From positions 16,073 through 80,072 of the forward strand of contig CAMCVW010000011.1 of assembly GCA_945881915.1 (NCBI GenBank): DNA of 64,000 nucleotides, read 5' to 3'. A program made the translations under genes and the position numbers. Each line of letters starts with the position of its first letter. Position 1 is the first letter of the stretch. This document shows positions 18,322 to 27,283 of this stretch, one piece after another. Source of the DNA: Thermoflexus hugenholtzii JAD2 (lineage in GTDB: Bacteria; Chloroflexota; Chloroflexia; Chloroflexales; Roseiflexaceae). The notes below the pieces were generated by a model. The model was not told the DNA's origin. It worked only from the letters and a program-made list of their open reading frames with translations, and did no database searches.

Positions 18322-19341
18322 CTAGGGTGCGCCGCGTGGCAGTGGATCTGCGGCGAATTGATCGTGTACTTCGGCGAGCCGTTCATCTGTGTGGCGGGCG
18401 TAGTATTGCTCGGTGATGCGTGTATTGGCATGCCCCAAAATTGCCGACACTTCGGAGAGTTGGACTCCCTCATTGAGGAGCCACATGGCCACAAAATGAC
18501 GAAATGTGTGTGGTGTCGTGGTGCGCAAGAGGGCGGCTTCGTGGGGGCGGCCGTCTCGTTCCACGGTGTCGGCCAGACTCAATGCGGCGTGGGTCACGAC
18601 GTTCCACGCGGCGATGCGATTGAGTCGATGGCCGGGACTGCGTGGCCCGTGCGAGATGAACAACGCAGTGGCAGCAGGGAATGACGCACGGCGCGCAAGG
18701 AGGTAGGCTTCAATGGCACTCCGTGCATGTGGCCGCACGAAAACCGTGCGCCGTTTGTTCCCTTTGCCCACCACCGATACACGCGCTGCCACGCTACCGT
18801 GGTCGCCGCGGATCTCGCTGATGTCGATTGCAAGCAGTTCCGAAATACGGCAGGCTGATGAAAACAACATGTGCAGCAGCGCGTTGTTGCGCAGTGCCGA
18901 AAGACGGTCGCGCTCGGGTTTGGAGTGCGGTGCACCAGCAGTCTGCGCGGTGTCGTAGAACGATACGAGGCGGCGCAGATCGGCCACATCGGGCGCTCGG
19001 CTGGGCACAATGCGTGGTAGGGCATCGCCGATGTGCATCTGGATGAGTGAAATCTCGCATGTGAGGAGCGTCCGGTCAGCCAGATATTTGCAGATAGCGA
19101 TGGCGCCGTGACTATAGGTCTGCACGGACCCATCGGCGAGGTGGCCGAGGGTGTTGATCCAGCCAGCAAAATCACGCGCCTGCAGTTCCTGCGTGTGCAT
19201 GCGCCCGTTGGCAGCCGCCCAGTGCATGAACGAATGCCACGCATCGCTATAGGAAGCAATGGTGGCAGGTGAGAGGGCGCGGCGCCGCTTGCGTTGATCG
19301 GCGGTCCATTCCTGCAGGGCTTGACCGAGTGAGCATGTCAT
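18322..19341 (-). CDS. Tyrosine recombinase/integrase (XerC-like)
   Basis: A 339-residue site-specific recombinase. The N-terminal SAM-like DNA-binding domain spans about 1-95. The catalytic domain has Arg165 (SSACRISELLAID), Lys193 (GKGNKRRTVFV), His278 and Arg281 (HTFRHF), His304 (LGHANT) and nucleophile Tyr313 (ITEQYY). All catalytic residues are present, so it should be active. The ATG at 19341 is preferred over a GTG 15 bases upstream because that GTG overlaps a TATAAT box; the mRNA would then be leaderless. There are no flanking attachment repeats, phage genes or cassettes, so it may be a chromosomal Xer-type enzyme or a remnant of an integrated element. Confidence 0.88.
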   Translation of the reverse strand: MTCSLGQALQEWTADQRKRRRALSPATIASYSDAWHSFMHWAAANGRMHTQELQARDFAGWINTLGHLADGSVQTYSHGAIAICKYLADRTLLTCEISLIQMHIGDALPRIVPSRAPDVADLRRLVSFYDTAQTAGAPHSKPERDRLSALRNNALLHMLFSSACRISELLAIDISEIRGDHGSVAARVSVVGKGNKRRTVFVRPHARSAIEAYLLARRASFPAATALFISHGPRSPGHRLNRIAAWNVVTHAALSLADTVERDGRPHEAALLRTTTPHTFRHFVAMWLLNEGVQLSEVSAILGHANTRITEQYYARHTDERLAEVHDQFAADPLPRGAP

Positions 19342-19347
19342 ACACTG

Positions 19348-19353
19348 ATTATA
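19348..19353 (-). promoter_or_regulatory. -10 box of the recombinase gene, leaderless start
   Basis: TATAAT on the minus strand ends 6 bases before the ATG at 19341, which places the transcription start at or next to the start codon. No good -35 is seen. Confidence 0.45.
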
Positions 19354-19393
19354 CACGGTTGTAGTAATTGCTTTGACATGCCCGAAATCAAGG

Positions 19394-20191
19394 TTAGGAA
19401 GTCAATGCACGTGGATAGATGCGTGCGCTACTAGATGCAGCGGTTGCGCTGAGTGTCGGTTGAACGAGTGCGCGCATCGTTGCAGTCACCCGTGCTTGGC
19501 TATCGTGGTGACCAGTCGCCGTGTATGCATCTGACAGGAGCTGATGTGCATCGGTGATGCCGGCATCGATGTCGAGCGCGCGCCACATGCGTTCGATCAG
19601 TTCAGTGTGCAGATTCAGTGTACGCAAGATGGTGCCGAGGCGAACAACTGCATCAGCGTAGTCCGCAGCGTATTGGGCTCGCAGGGTGATTGCCCATTCC
19701 GATAGCGGCAGATTCGCCAGATACAGACCGTTGTATGTATCGCAGGCGCGGCGGAGATGCGGAAGCGCGGTGCGTGCATCGGTGCAGCGCCGAGCGGCGG
19801 AAATCGCGTGACGGAATTCATCGCTATCAATCGTACTCCCCGCAGGGAAGTTCAGCGTAATGGAATAGTGGTCGGCTTGCACAATCGGTGTCGCATACGC
19901 GCTGGGTTCGAGCGCACTGCGCATGCGATGGAGGACCACGCGCAGGTTGTTGGAAGCCGCATCGCCGAGGTGGTTGGGCCACAGCAGGTCGCTGACATAC
20001 TCGCGAGACAGGCTGTACCCATCGCTGTTGATGAGCAACAGAAAAAGCTCACACGCGCGCTGGCTGCGCCACTGAGCAGCCGTGATGGGGGTAACGCCAA
20101 TGGTGCAGCGAAAAGCGCCGAGGGTTTGGATGGTCAGCGGAGCAGGGCGATAGGCGGTGGCTCTTGGGGAGCGTTGCGAGGTCTGCAACAT
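19394..20191 (-). CDS. BTAD-domain (SARP-like) transcriptional regulator
   Basis: A 265-residue protein with an N-terminal OmpR-like winged helix (about 20-95, with QRACELFLLLI and a LLWP block) followed by a bacterial transcriptional activator domain of TPR-like helices (about 100-245). This is the core of SARP/AfsR activators, here without the ATPase part. The start at 20191 is chosen because AAAGGTGG precedes it; the frame stays open further upstream but has no ribosome site there. It lies 52 bases upstream of the recombinase on the same strand and is divergent from the GT28 gene at 20517. Either neighbour, or the gene itself, may be a target. Direct repeats in the divergent region are candidate binding sites. 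Confidence 0.85.
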   Translation of the reverse strand: MLQTSQRSPRATAYRPAPLTIQTLGAFRCTIGVTPITAAQWRSQRACELFLLLINSDGYSLSREYVSDLLWPNHLGDAASNNLRVVLHRMRSALEPSAYATPIVQADHYSITLNFPAGSTIDSDEFRHAISAARRCTDARTALPHLRRACDTYNGLYLANLPLSEWAITLRAQYAADYADAVVRLGTILRTLNLHTELIERMWRALDIDAGITDAHQLLSDAYTATGHHDSQARVTATMRALVQPTLSATAASSSARIYPRALTS

Positions 20192-20257
20192 GTGCCCACC
20201 TTTCGTTGTTTTGGAATTACTACTATATGTAGGATATTGCCAACCGGGCCATACGGC

Positions 20258-20311
20258 TATCCCCCGTAGGGTAGGTATTTTTATCCCCCGTTCAGGAACG
20301 ATGGGGGTATA
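20258..20311. promoter_or_regulatory. TATCCCCCGT direct repeats in the divergent region
   Basis: TATCCCCCGT occurs at 20258-20267 and 20282-20291, and an inverted GGGGGTATA lies at 20303-20311. The second copy and the inverted copy form a hairpin or operator-like palindrome. This is the divergent region (20192-20516) between the BTAD regulator and the GT28 gene. SARP-type regulators bind short direct repeats, so these are candidate sites. The rest of the region shows nothing clear. Confidence 0.4.
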
Positions 20312-20516
20312 CTGATGCGCACAAATCAGGATTTTGGACATTTAATGGTAGAATACAAACAGCGAAAAAAGAAAATGATTCTTGTCGTGTGGACGCAGTG
20401 TGGTGATGCGGATGTGCTCTCGCGAATGCGCGTAGGTCGGGTGTGGTTTGTGTCAGACGAATCCCCTTGATTCGAAGTCGTGATTCCCACCCGAGTGGTA
20501 CATTGAGGAGCAGGAT

Positions 20517-21857
20517 ATGACAGGTCGGAAGCGAATTCTCTTTGCAATATCTGATACCGGTGGTGGTCATCGTTCCGGAGCAGATGCGCTTCAGGCAGCC
20601 TTGCAGTTGCACCGATTAGGTGACACGTTCGAGTACAACACCATTGACTTGATCACCGCAACCGGTTTGCCGTTGATGCGGAACGCACCGGGATTATATG
20701 ATCAATTGTCGACGCGTTGGTTGCCATTATTCGATTTGCTCTATCAGCTGACGAATGGGCGCCGCCGGATTGACACATTGGCGCAGATTGCCTATGTATC
20801 GGCGGCACGCAGTATTCGACGCACTCTCGAGTCATACCGACCAGATATTGTTGTATCAGTGCACCCTTTGGCCAACCGATTTATTGGCCATTCACGGATT
20901 GCCTACAGCATGGAATTCCGTTTTATCACGGTCGTGACCGATTTGGTCAGTCTACACACCGCTTGGGGCGATTTGGATGCAGATATGTGTATTGCACCGA
21001 CGCACGAAGGCCATGATGTTTTGATTGCGCAAGGAATGCCGGTCGATAAAGTCGTCTATGCAGGATTCCCCGTGCATCCCAAATTCACTGCGTGTACGTT
21101 GACAGAAGCAGCAGCGCGCGCTGCGTTGGCCATCGACGGGCAGCGGCACACGGTGCTGTTGACGGCCGGTGGGGTCGGTTCTGGGCGCTTGAAGGAGCTC
21201 GTGATGGCCCTCCACAGCGCCTTCCCCGCGCTTCAGATGCTGGTAGTGACAGGCCGGAATGCCGCGTTGCGCACGGAACTCCAACGCAGCGAATTGGCGC
21301 CCCATGTCCACATCTACGGCTTCGTCGACAACATGGAAGTATTGATGGCGGCGAGCGATACGGTTGTCACCAAGGCAGGCCCAGGAACATTGATGGAGGC
21401 ACTGGTGATGCGCCGTCCGGTGATTATCACCGAAGCGGTGGGAATGCAAGAGCACGGGAACATCGATTTTGTGGTCAATCGTGGATTAGGCGCATACGCT
21501 CCGAAGGTGGAGCAGATTTTGCGTGCGGTCGAGGAGTTAATGGACCCTGCGGTGCATGCAGCCACAATCGCCCGCCTCGGCGATTCGGTGCCACGTGACG
21601 GGGCCCATCGCATTGCAGAACTCATCATCAATCAACTCCACGCGACAACGCCGATAGTGCGCAAAAAATCACGAATGCAGCTCATGGGTATTCCCAACTG
21701 GAATAGAAGGCACGAGCCAAAGGAAGCCAGTTCGCGGCGCGTCCGGCCGTTGAGTATGACGTTGCTCGAACGCTTACGCGAGCACGGTGGACTCAATATC
21801 AATTGGCGGCGGCGCCCACGCAAAAAGCCACGCCGCGGCTCGCGCAATGGTGAGTAG
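20517..21857 (+). CDS. Second GT28 glycolipid glycosyltransferase (MGDG synthase-like)
   Basis: A 446-residue GT-B enzyme related to the one at 8678. It opens with ISDTGGGHRSGADALQAAL, the acceptor-side glycine/His loop, and has VTKAGPGTLMEALVMRRP for the nucleotide sugar near residue 283. Its extra ~55-residue C-terminal tail is rich in Arg and Lys and may bind acidic membrane lipids. GAGGAG precedes the ATG by a few bases. It is followed by the VanW gene on the same strand, about 80 bases away. The likely role is sugar transfer from a UDP sugar to diacylglycerol; which sugar, and whether it makes the mono- or a higher glycolipid, cannot be read from the sequence. Confidence 0.85.
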   Translation: MTGRKRILFAISDTGGGHRSGADALQAALQLHRLGDTFEYNTIDLITATGLPLMRNAPGLYDQLSTRWLPLFDLLYQLTNGRRRIDTLAQIAYVSAARSIRRTLESYRPDIVVSVHPLANRFIGHSRIAYSMEFRFITVVTDLVSLHTAWGDLDADMCIAPTHEGHDVLIAQGMPVDKVVYAGFPVHPKFTACTLTEAAARAALAIDGQRHTVLLTAGGVGSGRLKELVMALHSAFPALQMLVVTGRNAALRTELQRSELAPHVHIYGFVDNMEVLMAASDTVVTKAGPGTLMEALVMRRPVIITEAVGMQEHGNIDFVVNRGLGAYAPKVEQILRAVEELMDPAVHAATIARLGDSVPRDGAHRIAELIINQLHATTPIVRKKSRMQLMGIPNWNRRHEPKEASSRRVRPLSMTLLERLREHGGLNINWRRRPRKKPRRGSRNGE

Positions 21858-21938
21858 GTTCTTCATCGAGCCAGCAATGTTCGGCTAAAATGCCTGTGTA
21901 TACAGAGCCCGGTCGTCACGAATGCAAATAAGGTGGTT

Positions 21939-24038
21939 GTGGTGGACAAGAATCGACGACGCGGGAATGAGCGGAATTCGCAACGGCGTGTGCCTCGGCA
22001 GACGCCTGTCTTTAGTGAGCAAAACGAAGCTGAGACCATCAGTGGAACGACCAGCGAACTCATCGATACCCCACGTCGGTCGACGAGTGGGGCGTTTCTG
22101 TCGCACCGGGTCCGCGTACGTCGGCAGGCGCAGTTGATGATGAACGGTATGCTGGTATTGCTCATTGCAGTGGCAGCGGGCGGTATTTGGTTCTTTACGA
22201 TAGAGCGTCGTTACCAGGCACGGGTCTACCCCAACATTACGATTTTGGGGGTCAACATAGGCGGATTGTCGCGCGCTGAAGCTACCCAAGCGCTTGTGGA
22301 TCATCTGCGCCCATTCCGCGAAACACCGATAGTGCTGAACTTCGAAGGGCGCAACTGGAATGTCACGGGCGCTGAGTTGGGTATGGATGTGTCGTATCAA
22401 TCGAGTATTGAGCAAGCATTCACTGTTGGGCGCTCACACGACATGCTGACCAATATGCAGACTATCTGGCAGGTGGTCAAAAGCGGGCTCGAAATTCCTG
22501 TCACCGTCGTGGTCGATGAGCGCACTGCACAACAGAATGTGTCGCGTTTAGCGCCAGTGATTAATCGCCCGCCATCGGACCCCAAAGTGGTTCTTGAAGG
22601 CACTGCAATCAATTTTGTGGGTGGCTCTGTTGGACGCATCCTGCTCATCGACGAAACAGTTGCACGCATCCGCGAAGTGTTGCCGCTAATGGCCAAGCAA
22701 CAACCTGTGGCGTTGGCAACGCGTGAATTGCCGATGAACATTACCCAGGCAGCCAAGGATGATGCCCAAAAGCGTTTGACAACGTTAGTCGGGCAACCGT
22801 TTGTGGTGACGGTGGGCGAGAATGAATATACATGGACCAGCGAAGAACTGGCGCGCATGGTTGAGTATGTACAAGCAGATCCCCAGGGCAATCCGAACGG
22901 CTACACCTTGTCGCTGAATCCGTATTTGATTGAGCGCCGCATCGAAAGAATCGCCGAAGAGACCCAGACGAAGCCGGTTTATCCACGGGTCAAATGGGAT
23001 AGTGGTGTATTGAGCATTATCAAGGCCGGTGTGGCTGGTTGGCGACTCAACAAACAAGAAGCCCGTGATTTGATTACGGCAAACATCGACAATGGCGTGC
23101 GAAGCGCTGTGTTGGTGCCACGTTTTGTTCCTATCCCTGTCGATGCGACAAATTTGAATACACTGGGCATCGTCGGTTTGGTCTCGGAGGGCAAGAGCGA
23201 CTTTACGGGGTCTGCAGCGTACCGTGTCACCAACATTCAAGCGGGTTTGGCTGTCCTCGATGGTGTGTTGATCCCGCCTGGTGATGAGTTTTCGTTTAAC
23301 GAGACCATTGGGGCCATCGACGAGACGCAAGGATTCGTCGAGGGGTATGCAATTGTGCAGCAACGCACCCAACTCGAGTTCGGTGGCGGTATCTGCCAGG
23401 ACTCGACGACGGTCTACCGTGCGGCGTTCTGGGCCGGTCTGCCTATCACAGAGCGTTGGGGGCATTCGTTCTATATCAGCTGGTATGACAAATACGGTCC
23501 CACCGGAATGGACTCGACGATTTTTACGGGCGGTCCCGATTTGAAGTTTTTAAACGATACCGGGCATTGGCTGTTGATTCAGACAACCTCCGACGCCAAG
23601 ACTGGTGTTGCATCCGTAAAATTCTATGGAACCCCCACGAATCGGACGGTCGAAATGATCCAGACCATCTCGAATCGGATTACCGCGCCGATCGAGCCCG
23701 TCTACGTCACCGACGAAGACCAACCTGCGGGCGCAGTCAAACAGAGCGATCGTGCGCGTGACGGCATAACCATTGACATTGCGCGTACCATTATCGACCC
23801 AGACGGCAAAGTACGACCCCCAGAAGTCTATCGAACACGATTCAAGCCATGGCCAAACATCTATGTGTTCCATCCCGAGGACCTCGAAAACGGTATACCC
23901 AAGATCGAGATGCCAGAGCCGCAGGGTAACTTGAATACGCCAGGGGTGACGAGTGCATCTGGTGTGCGCTTTATCTCGGCTTCGCAGACGGCACCCCTCG
24001 AAGATGCGCCCAAACCGACCGAAGCCGAAGTACCATAG
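21939..24038 (+). CDS. VanW family protein with PG-binding-4 domains
   Basis: A protein of about 700 residues. A basic cytoplasmic N-terminus leads to one membrane helix (near residue 70-90, MLVLLIAVAAGGIWFF). Outside follow two putative peptidoglycan-binding type-4 domains (first block VNIGGLSRAEATQAL) and then the VanW domain (about 430-560) with FSFNETIGAID, the GGGICQDSTTVYRAAFWAG block and RWGHSFYISWYD. VanW proteins occur with some glycopeptide-resistance clusters and widely in Gram-positive and Chloroflexota genomes; their biochemical role is not settled. The start is a GTG; AAGG at 21930-21933 favours GTG 21939 or 21942 over 21933. A perfect hairpin terminator follows. Confidence 0.88.
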   Translation: MVDKNRRRGNERNSQRRVPRQTPVFSEQNEAETISGTTSELIDTPRRSTSGAFLSHRVRVRRQAQLMMNGMLVLLIAVAAGGIWFFTIERRYQARVYPNITILGVNIGGLSRAEATQALVDHLRPFRETPIVLNFEGRNWNVTGAELGMDVSYQSSIEQAFTVGRSHDMLTNMQTIWQVVKSGLEIPVTVVVDERTAQQNVSRLAPVINRPPSDPKVVLEGTAINFVGGSVGRILLIDETVARIREVLPLMAKQQPVALATRELPMNITQAAKDDAQKRLTTLVGQPFVVTVGENEYTWTSEELARMVEYVQADPQGNPNGYTLSLNPYLIERRIERIAEETQTKPVYPRVKWDSGVLSIIKAGVAGWRLNKQEARDLITANIDNGVRSAVLVPRFVPIPVDATNLNTLGIVGLVSEGKSDFTGSAAYRVTNIQAGLAVLDGVLIPPGDEFSFNETIGAIDETQGFVEGYAIVQQRTQLEFGGGICQDSTTVYRAAFWAGLPITERWGHSFYISWYDKYGPTGMDSTIFTGGPDLKFLNDTGHWLLIQTTSDAKTGVASVKFYGTPTNRTVEMIQTISNRITAPIEPVYVTDEDQPAGAVKQSDRARDGITIDIARTIIDPDGKVRPPEVYRTRFKPWPNIYVFHPEDLENGIPKIEMPEPQGNLNTPGVTSASGVRFISASQTAPLEDAPKPTEAEVP

Positions 24039-24053
24039 GATAGACACACAGCG

Positions 24054-24086
24054 ACACCTCCTGTCATCGACAGGAGGTGTTTTTTT
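24054..24086 (+). terminator. Terminator of the VanW gene
   Basis: A perfect 12-bp stem (24054-24065 with 24069-24080), 3-base loop and T run. It lies partly inside the last codons of the converging glycosyltransferase gene. On that strand it lacks a U-tract, so it works only for the VanW transcript. Confidence 0.92.
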
Positions 24087-25185
24087 GCATGACATCGATC
24101 ATGCGTTCGGCTGCGGCATGCCAATCTGCTCGACGTGCTTGGATTGGTCCCGCGTGCTGTTGCCGCTCACGCCGCGCACTATCGTGCCACAGCGAAGCCA
24201 TGCCGGCTGCGATCGATTCGGGGCGTTGCATGTCGATAGCCGTGACAGCAGCTCCGGCCGTAGTCTGATAGACCGGCAGGTCGTGACAAAGAACGACTGC
24301 ACCACCAGCGAGTGCTTCGAGGACGGGTAATCCGAAGCCCTCGGCGAATGATGGCTGTACCACCATGTGTGCGTTGTGATATAGCGAGATGAGTCGTGCG
24401 TCGCTGGGACTGGCGACGTGGAGGATGGGGTAGTGCGGGAGCACTGTATTGCGCCACGGTTGATTGCGGGCAGGGTTGACATGCCCGGCGATGATGAGCG
24501 TCGCACTTTTCCCCAGCGCAGATGCGTCAGCAAGCATGTGCCATGCGGCGACCAACGCATCGAGATTCTTGTGCAGTTGATTCGAACTGACGCATAGTGC
24601 ATACGGGCGATGCGCTGCTTCTGCTGTGGTGGGTGCCGGGGGGACAAAAAAACGCTCGTCGACGCCGTTTGGGACGATTGCTGGTGTACGGCTGGGCCAG
24701 ATAAACGGCGCGATGCTGTCGGCTGCGGCTTGTGAAACCGTCGTCAGGCACGTCGCCCGGGCAGCCGCGATGCGCACGGCGAGGGCGTACCCGAGACGCG
24801 TGACCCACGCGGTATGCGGCACCGTGAGTGGAATCACATCGTGCAGTGTGACCAGGGTGTGTGCGCGAAAGCGCCCCCACGGGAGTCTGAGGTAAGGAGA
24901 GTAGAACCAGTCCACGGGGAGCGTGTTGGCGAGTCGCCGTACGTGTTGCCCCTCGAAAAAACTCCCTATCGCTCCGTCAACGAAATGATGTATTACCCGT
25001 TCTGATTCTACAGGGAGGCTCAAATATGTGTTTTGGCGGGCAGGATTTTGGATGATGTGGAGTGTACCGATACGTGGATGATCTGCCCACGCGTGCGCAA
25101 GCGCCGTGACGACACGACCAATGCCGGGGAAATGGTCGCAGGCGTAGCGTGCATCGATTGCTAGACGGATGCGATTAGCCTGCAT
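24064..25185 (-). CDS. GT4 family glycosyltransferase
   Basis: A 373-residue GT-B retaining glycosyltransferase. The N-terminus LAIDARYACDHFPGIGRV is the usual glycine loop. The nucleotide-sugar site shows PSFAEGFGLPVLEALAGG, with both Glu of the EX7E motif intact. The start at 25185 lies 11 bases inside the upstream gene, consistent with translational coupling; a much longer frame upstream merely shadows that gene. Its last codons form part of the VanW terminator hairpin. It is the last gene of the polysaccharide operon that runs from 31965 down to here. Sugar and acceptor are unknown. Confidence 0.88.
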   Translation of the reverse strand: MQANRIRLAIDARYACDHFPGIGRVVTALAHAWADHPRIGTLHIIQNPARQNTYLSLPVESERVIHHFVDGAIGSFFEGQHVRRLANTLPVDWFYSPYLRLPWGRFRAHTLVTLHDVIPLTVPHTAWVTRLGYALAVRIAAARATCLTTVSQAAADSIAPFIWPSRTPAIVPNGVDERFFVPPAPTTAEAAHRPYALCVSSNQLHKNLDALVAAWHMLADASALGKSATLIIAGHVNPARNQPWRNTVLPHYPILHVASPSDARLISLYHNAHMVVQPSFAEGFGLPVLEALAGGAVVLCHDLPVYQTTAGAAVTAIDMQRPESIAAGMASLWHDSARRERQQHAGPIQARRADWHAAAERMIDVMQKNTSCR

Positions 25186-26095
25186 GACCGTACCAGGAGC
25201 GTATATAGCCCAGTGCACTGGCATATGATGCATATGCTTTGAGTGGGGACCAGGCGAAGCGCCAACGCGGATCTCCAAACGAAAACGGAAGGAAGCAGTG
25301 AACGGGTACCAGTAAGGTTCGGAGCAGCAGCCATACTGCTGCGTGAACGGGCGAGCCGAAGTTATTGCCCGCGCGGGCACGGCTTGCATCGCGGCGGACT
25401 TCTTGGGCATGGCCGACGCCATAGGCGAAGTGCTTGTCCCACAGGGCACGCAGTGTCTGTGGAGCGTGGTGCGTCACCCAGGCATTCCCTGCTTGGACAA
25501 ACAGGATGGGTGCATCTGCGCGATGCATGCGCCGGACGCGCACAAAAAATTCAGTGTCGACGCCACGTATCAACGTCGGATCAAATCCTTCGACTGCCTC
25601 AAAGATGCGTCGTGACACCAGACAACAGGTCGTCGTAATCGAGCAACTGTAGTGCGGCGCGTCGGGATTGGTCACGGTGTCGATGGCGACTATAGGGTTG
25701 ATGATGCGGGCGACTTGGCGCGCAACTGCATGTTCGAACGGGGTTGCGTCAGCCGGTAGAATCCGCGCCGCACCTGCAATGGCTACTCCGGGGATCTGGG
25801 CGGCACGATAGAGACGTTCGATGCATTCCGGATGACCAAACAGCGCGTCGTCGTCGAGGAATAAATACCATTCCGTGGGTGGTGTGCCCGATTCAGCATC
25901 GGCGTCCGTCACCCGGTATGCCCCAACATTGCGTGCATAGCCGTTCGGCGATTGACCGTAGACGATGCATACGTGCGTTGGCTGCAGGGTCTGAGTGGCC
26001 ATCATCGACTGCACATCGAGAGGCACCCGTGACATCGTTGGGATGATGACGGCTATGCGCGCGCTAGGGTATTCGGAACGGGTGGCGGTAGTCAT
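25175..26095 (-). CDS. GT2 family glycosyltransferase
   Basis: A 306-residue GT-A enzyme. It starts with IAVIIPTMSRVPLDVQSM, the nucleotide-binding strand, and has the DXD-type metal site FLDDDALF near residue 107. A later acidic block, GFDPTLIRGVDTEF, fits the acceptor-side ED region of rhamnosyl/mannosyl-type GT2 enzymes. Toward the C-terminus a short hydrophobic stretch (WLLLRTLLVPVHCFLPF) could attach it to the membrane. The ATG follows a GGA-rich ribosome site. It sits in the middle of the operon, 45 bases after the GT4 gene upstream and overlapping the next gene by 11 bases. Confidence 0.85.
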   Translation of the reverse strand: MTTATRSEYPSARIAVIIPTMSRVPLDVQSMMATQTLQPTHVCIVYGQSPNGYARNVGAYRVTDADAESGTPPTEWYLFLDDDALFGHPECIERLYRAAQIPGVAIAGAARILPADATPFEHAVARQVARIINPIVAIDTVTNPDAPHYSCSITTTCCLVSRRIFEAVEGFDPTLIRGVDTEFFVRVRRMHRADAPILFVQAGNAWVTHHAPQTLRALWDKHFAYGVGHAQEVRRDASRARAGNNFGSPVHAAVWLLLRTLLVPVHCFLPFSFGDPRWRFAWSPLKAYASYASALGYIRSWYGHAG

Positions 26096-26140
26096 GGTTC
26101 CATCCCTCTTGCGAAGCAGGATACGCCGTTTGTGGAATAC

Positions 26141-27283
26141 CTAAATGAGGGGATAGAGCGCCACGGTGGCATTGTGCCACTGGTCTAAGGTGAAGCGTTG
26201 CACGACACGAGTGCGCGCGTTGAGCGATACGGTTATGCGCAATTCGGCATCGTTGAATACTCTCATGATAGCCGATGCTAATGCTTCGGAACTCCCCGGC
26301 CGTACGAGCAATCCACTGGCATTCGATTCGATGATCTCGTGGATATTGACAATTGAGCTGGCTACTACAGGCCGCTCCATGGCCATTGCAATCAAGAGAT
26401 CAAAGGACATTGCCTCCGAAAATGACGGCTGTACGTAGACATCCACACACCGAAGGAATCCTTTTTGGTCACGCACTTCATCCAAAAACAGGATCTGGTC
26501 GGGATGATTACTCTGCTTCGCCAGCATCTGGAGGTGGGCTGCGTGCTCACCAGTGCCGACAATGGCCAGGCACACGTCGGGGAGAAACTGCCATATATGA
26601 TTCATTGCATGAATCAGTACCGTCTGACCCTTCCGGGGAGTAAGCTGCCCCACGCAAGCGATGAGTTGCCCTTCTGCAGGGATACCGTAGGGAGTTCGAC
26701 TCTGTTCAGTAGTCATATGGAGCGCATAGACAGTGCTGTCCACGCCAATGGGAATGACCGAAATACGCGTCTGTGTGAGTCGATATTCTTGTTGCAGCGT
26801 CTGTTTGGCATTGTTTGTAAATACAATTATGTCGCTGAGTGTACGCATCAGCCGGTGTGCAACGAAGTTGTAGATTGGACGGACTCCATCGGATCGCACA
26901 CTCGGGGATACCTCCGCCATCGTGACGATGCGCGTGGGCACGTGCGCCACCCAGATTGCTGCGATGACATCCGTGTCGGTGTCTGCGGTAGCGGCTAACA
27001 GGTGCACCACAGATGGTTGTGTCTGGGTCAACCAGGCAATCAAAATGCGCATCCGCAACAGTGCTGTGCTGGTGATAGGAATGTCGAGGGTGACTGCTTC
27101 GATCTGTGGGGCCCGCAAGGTGAGCGCGTGGATGGCGGGATGTAGATATGCGGATTGCTCGACAATGATGATATGAAAAGGTAGGGCAGCACCGTGTGAC
27201 ACCAGATTGATGAGGTACTGGATGGTGTCTTCACCGGCTTCCTTCCCGATGATATAGACCAAAGGCGTGCGCATATCGCTCAT
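26141..27283 (-). CDS. GT4 family glycosyltransferase with altered EX7E motif
   Basis: A 380-residue GT-B enzyme. The donor-binding half is clear: PIGVDSTVYALH, GQLTPRKGQTVLIHAM and PSFSEAMSFDLLIAMAMERP. In the last block the first Glu of EX7E is present, but the second is replaced by Ile (SEAMSFDLLIA instead of the usual LLEA). That Glu contacts the donor ribose in known GT4 enzymes, so activity or donor preference may differ. The start at 27283 has AAAGGAG just upstream and overlaps the stop of the preceding (frameshifted) gene in an ATGA. A longer open frame upstream has no ribosome site and overlaps that gene. Confidence 0.85.
   Translation of the reverse strand: MSDMRTPLVYIIGKEAGEDTIQYLINLVSHGAALPFHIIIVEQSAYLHPAIHALTLRAPQIEAVTLDIPITSTALLRMRILIAWLTQTQPSVVHLLAATADTDTDVIAAIWVAHVPTRIVTMAEVSPSVRSDGVRPIYNFVAHRLMRTLSDIIVFTNNAKQTLQQEYRLTQTRISVIPIGVDSTVYALHMTTEQSRTPYGIPAEGQLIACVGQLTPRKGQTVLIHAMNHIWQFLPDVCLAIVGTGEHAAHLQMLAKQSNHPDQILFLDEVRDQKGFLRCVDVYVQPSFSEAMSFDLLIAMAMERPVVASSIVNIHEIIESNASGLLVRPGSSEALASAIMRVFNDAELRITVSLNARTRVVQRFTLDQWHNATVALYPLI

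Noticed and set aside
18322..20191. Recombinase plus BTAD regulator as an integrated mobile element
   Set aside because: No attachment-site duplication, tRNA junction, phage or cargo genes are seen, so only the single genes are reported.
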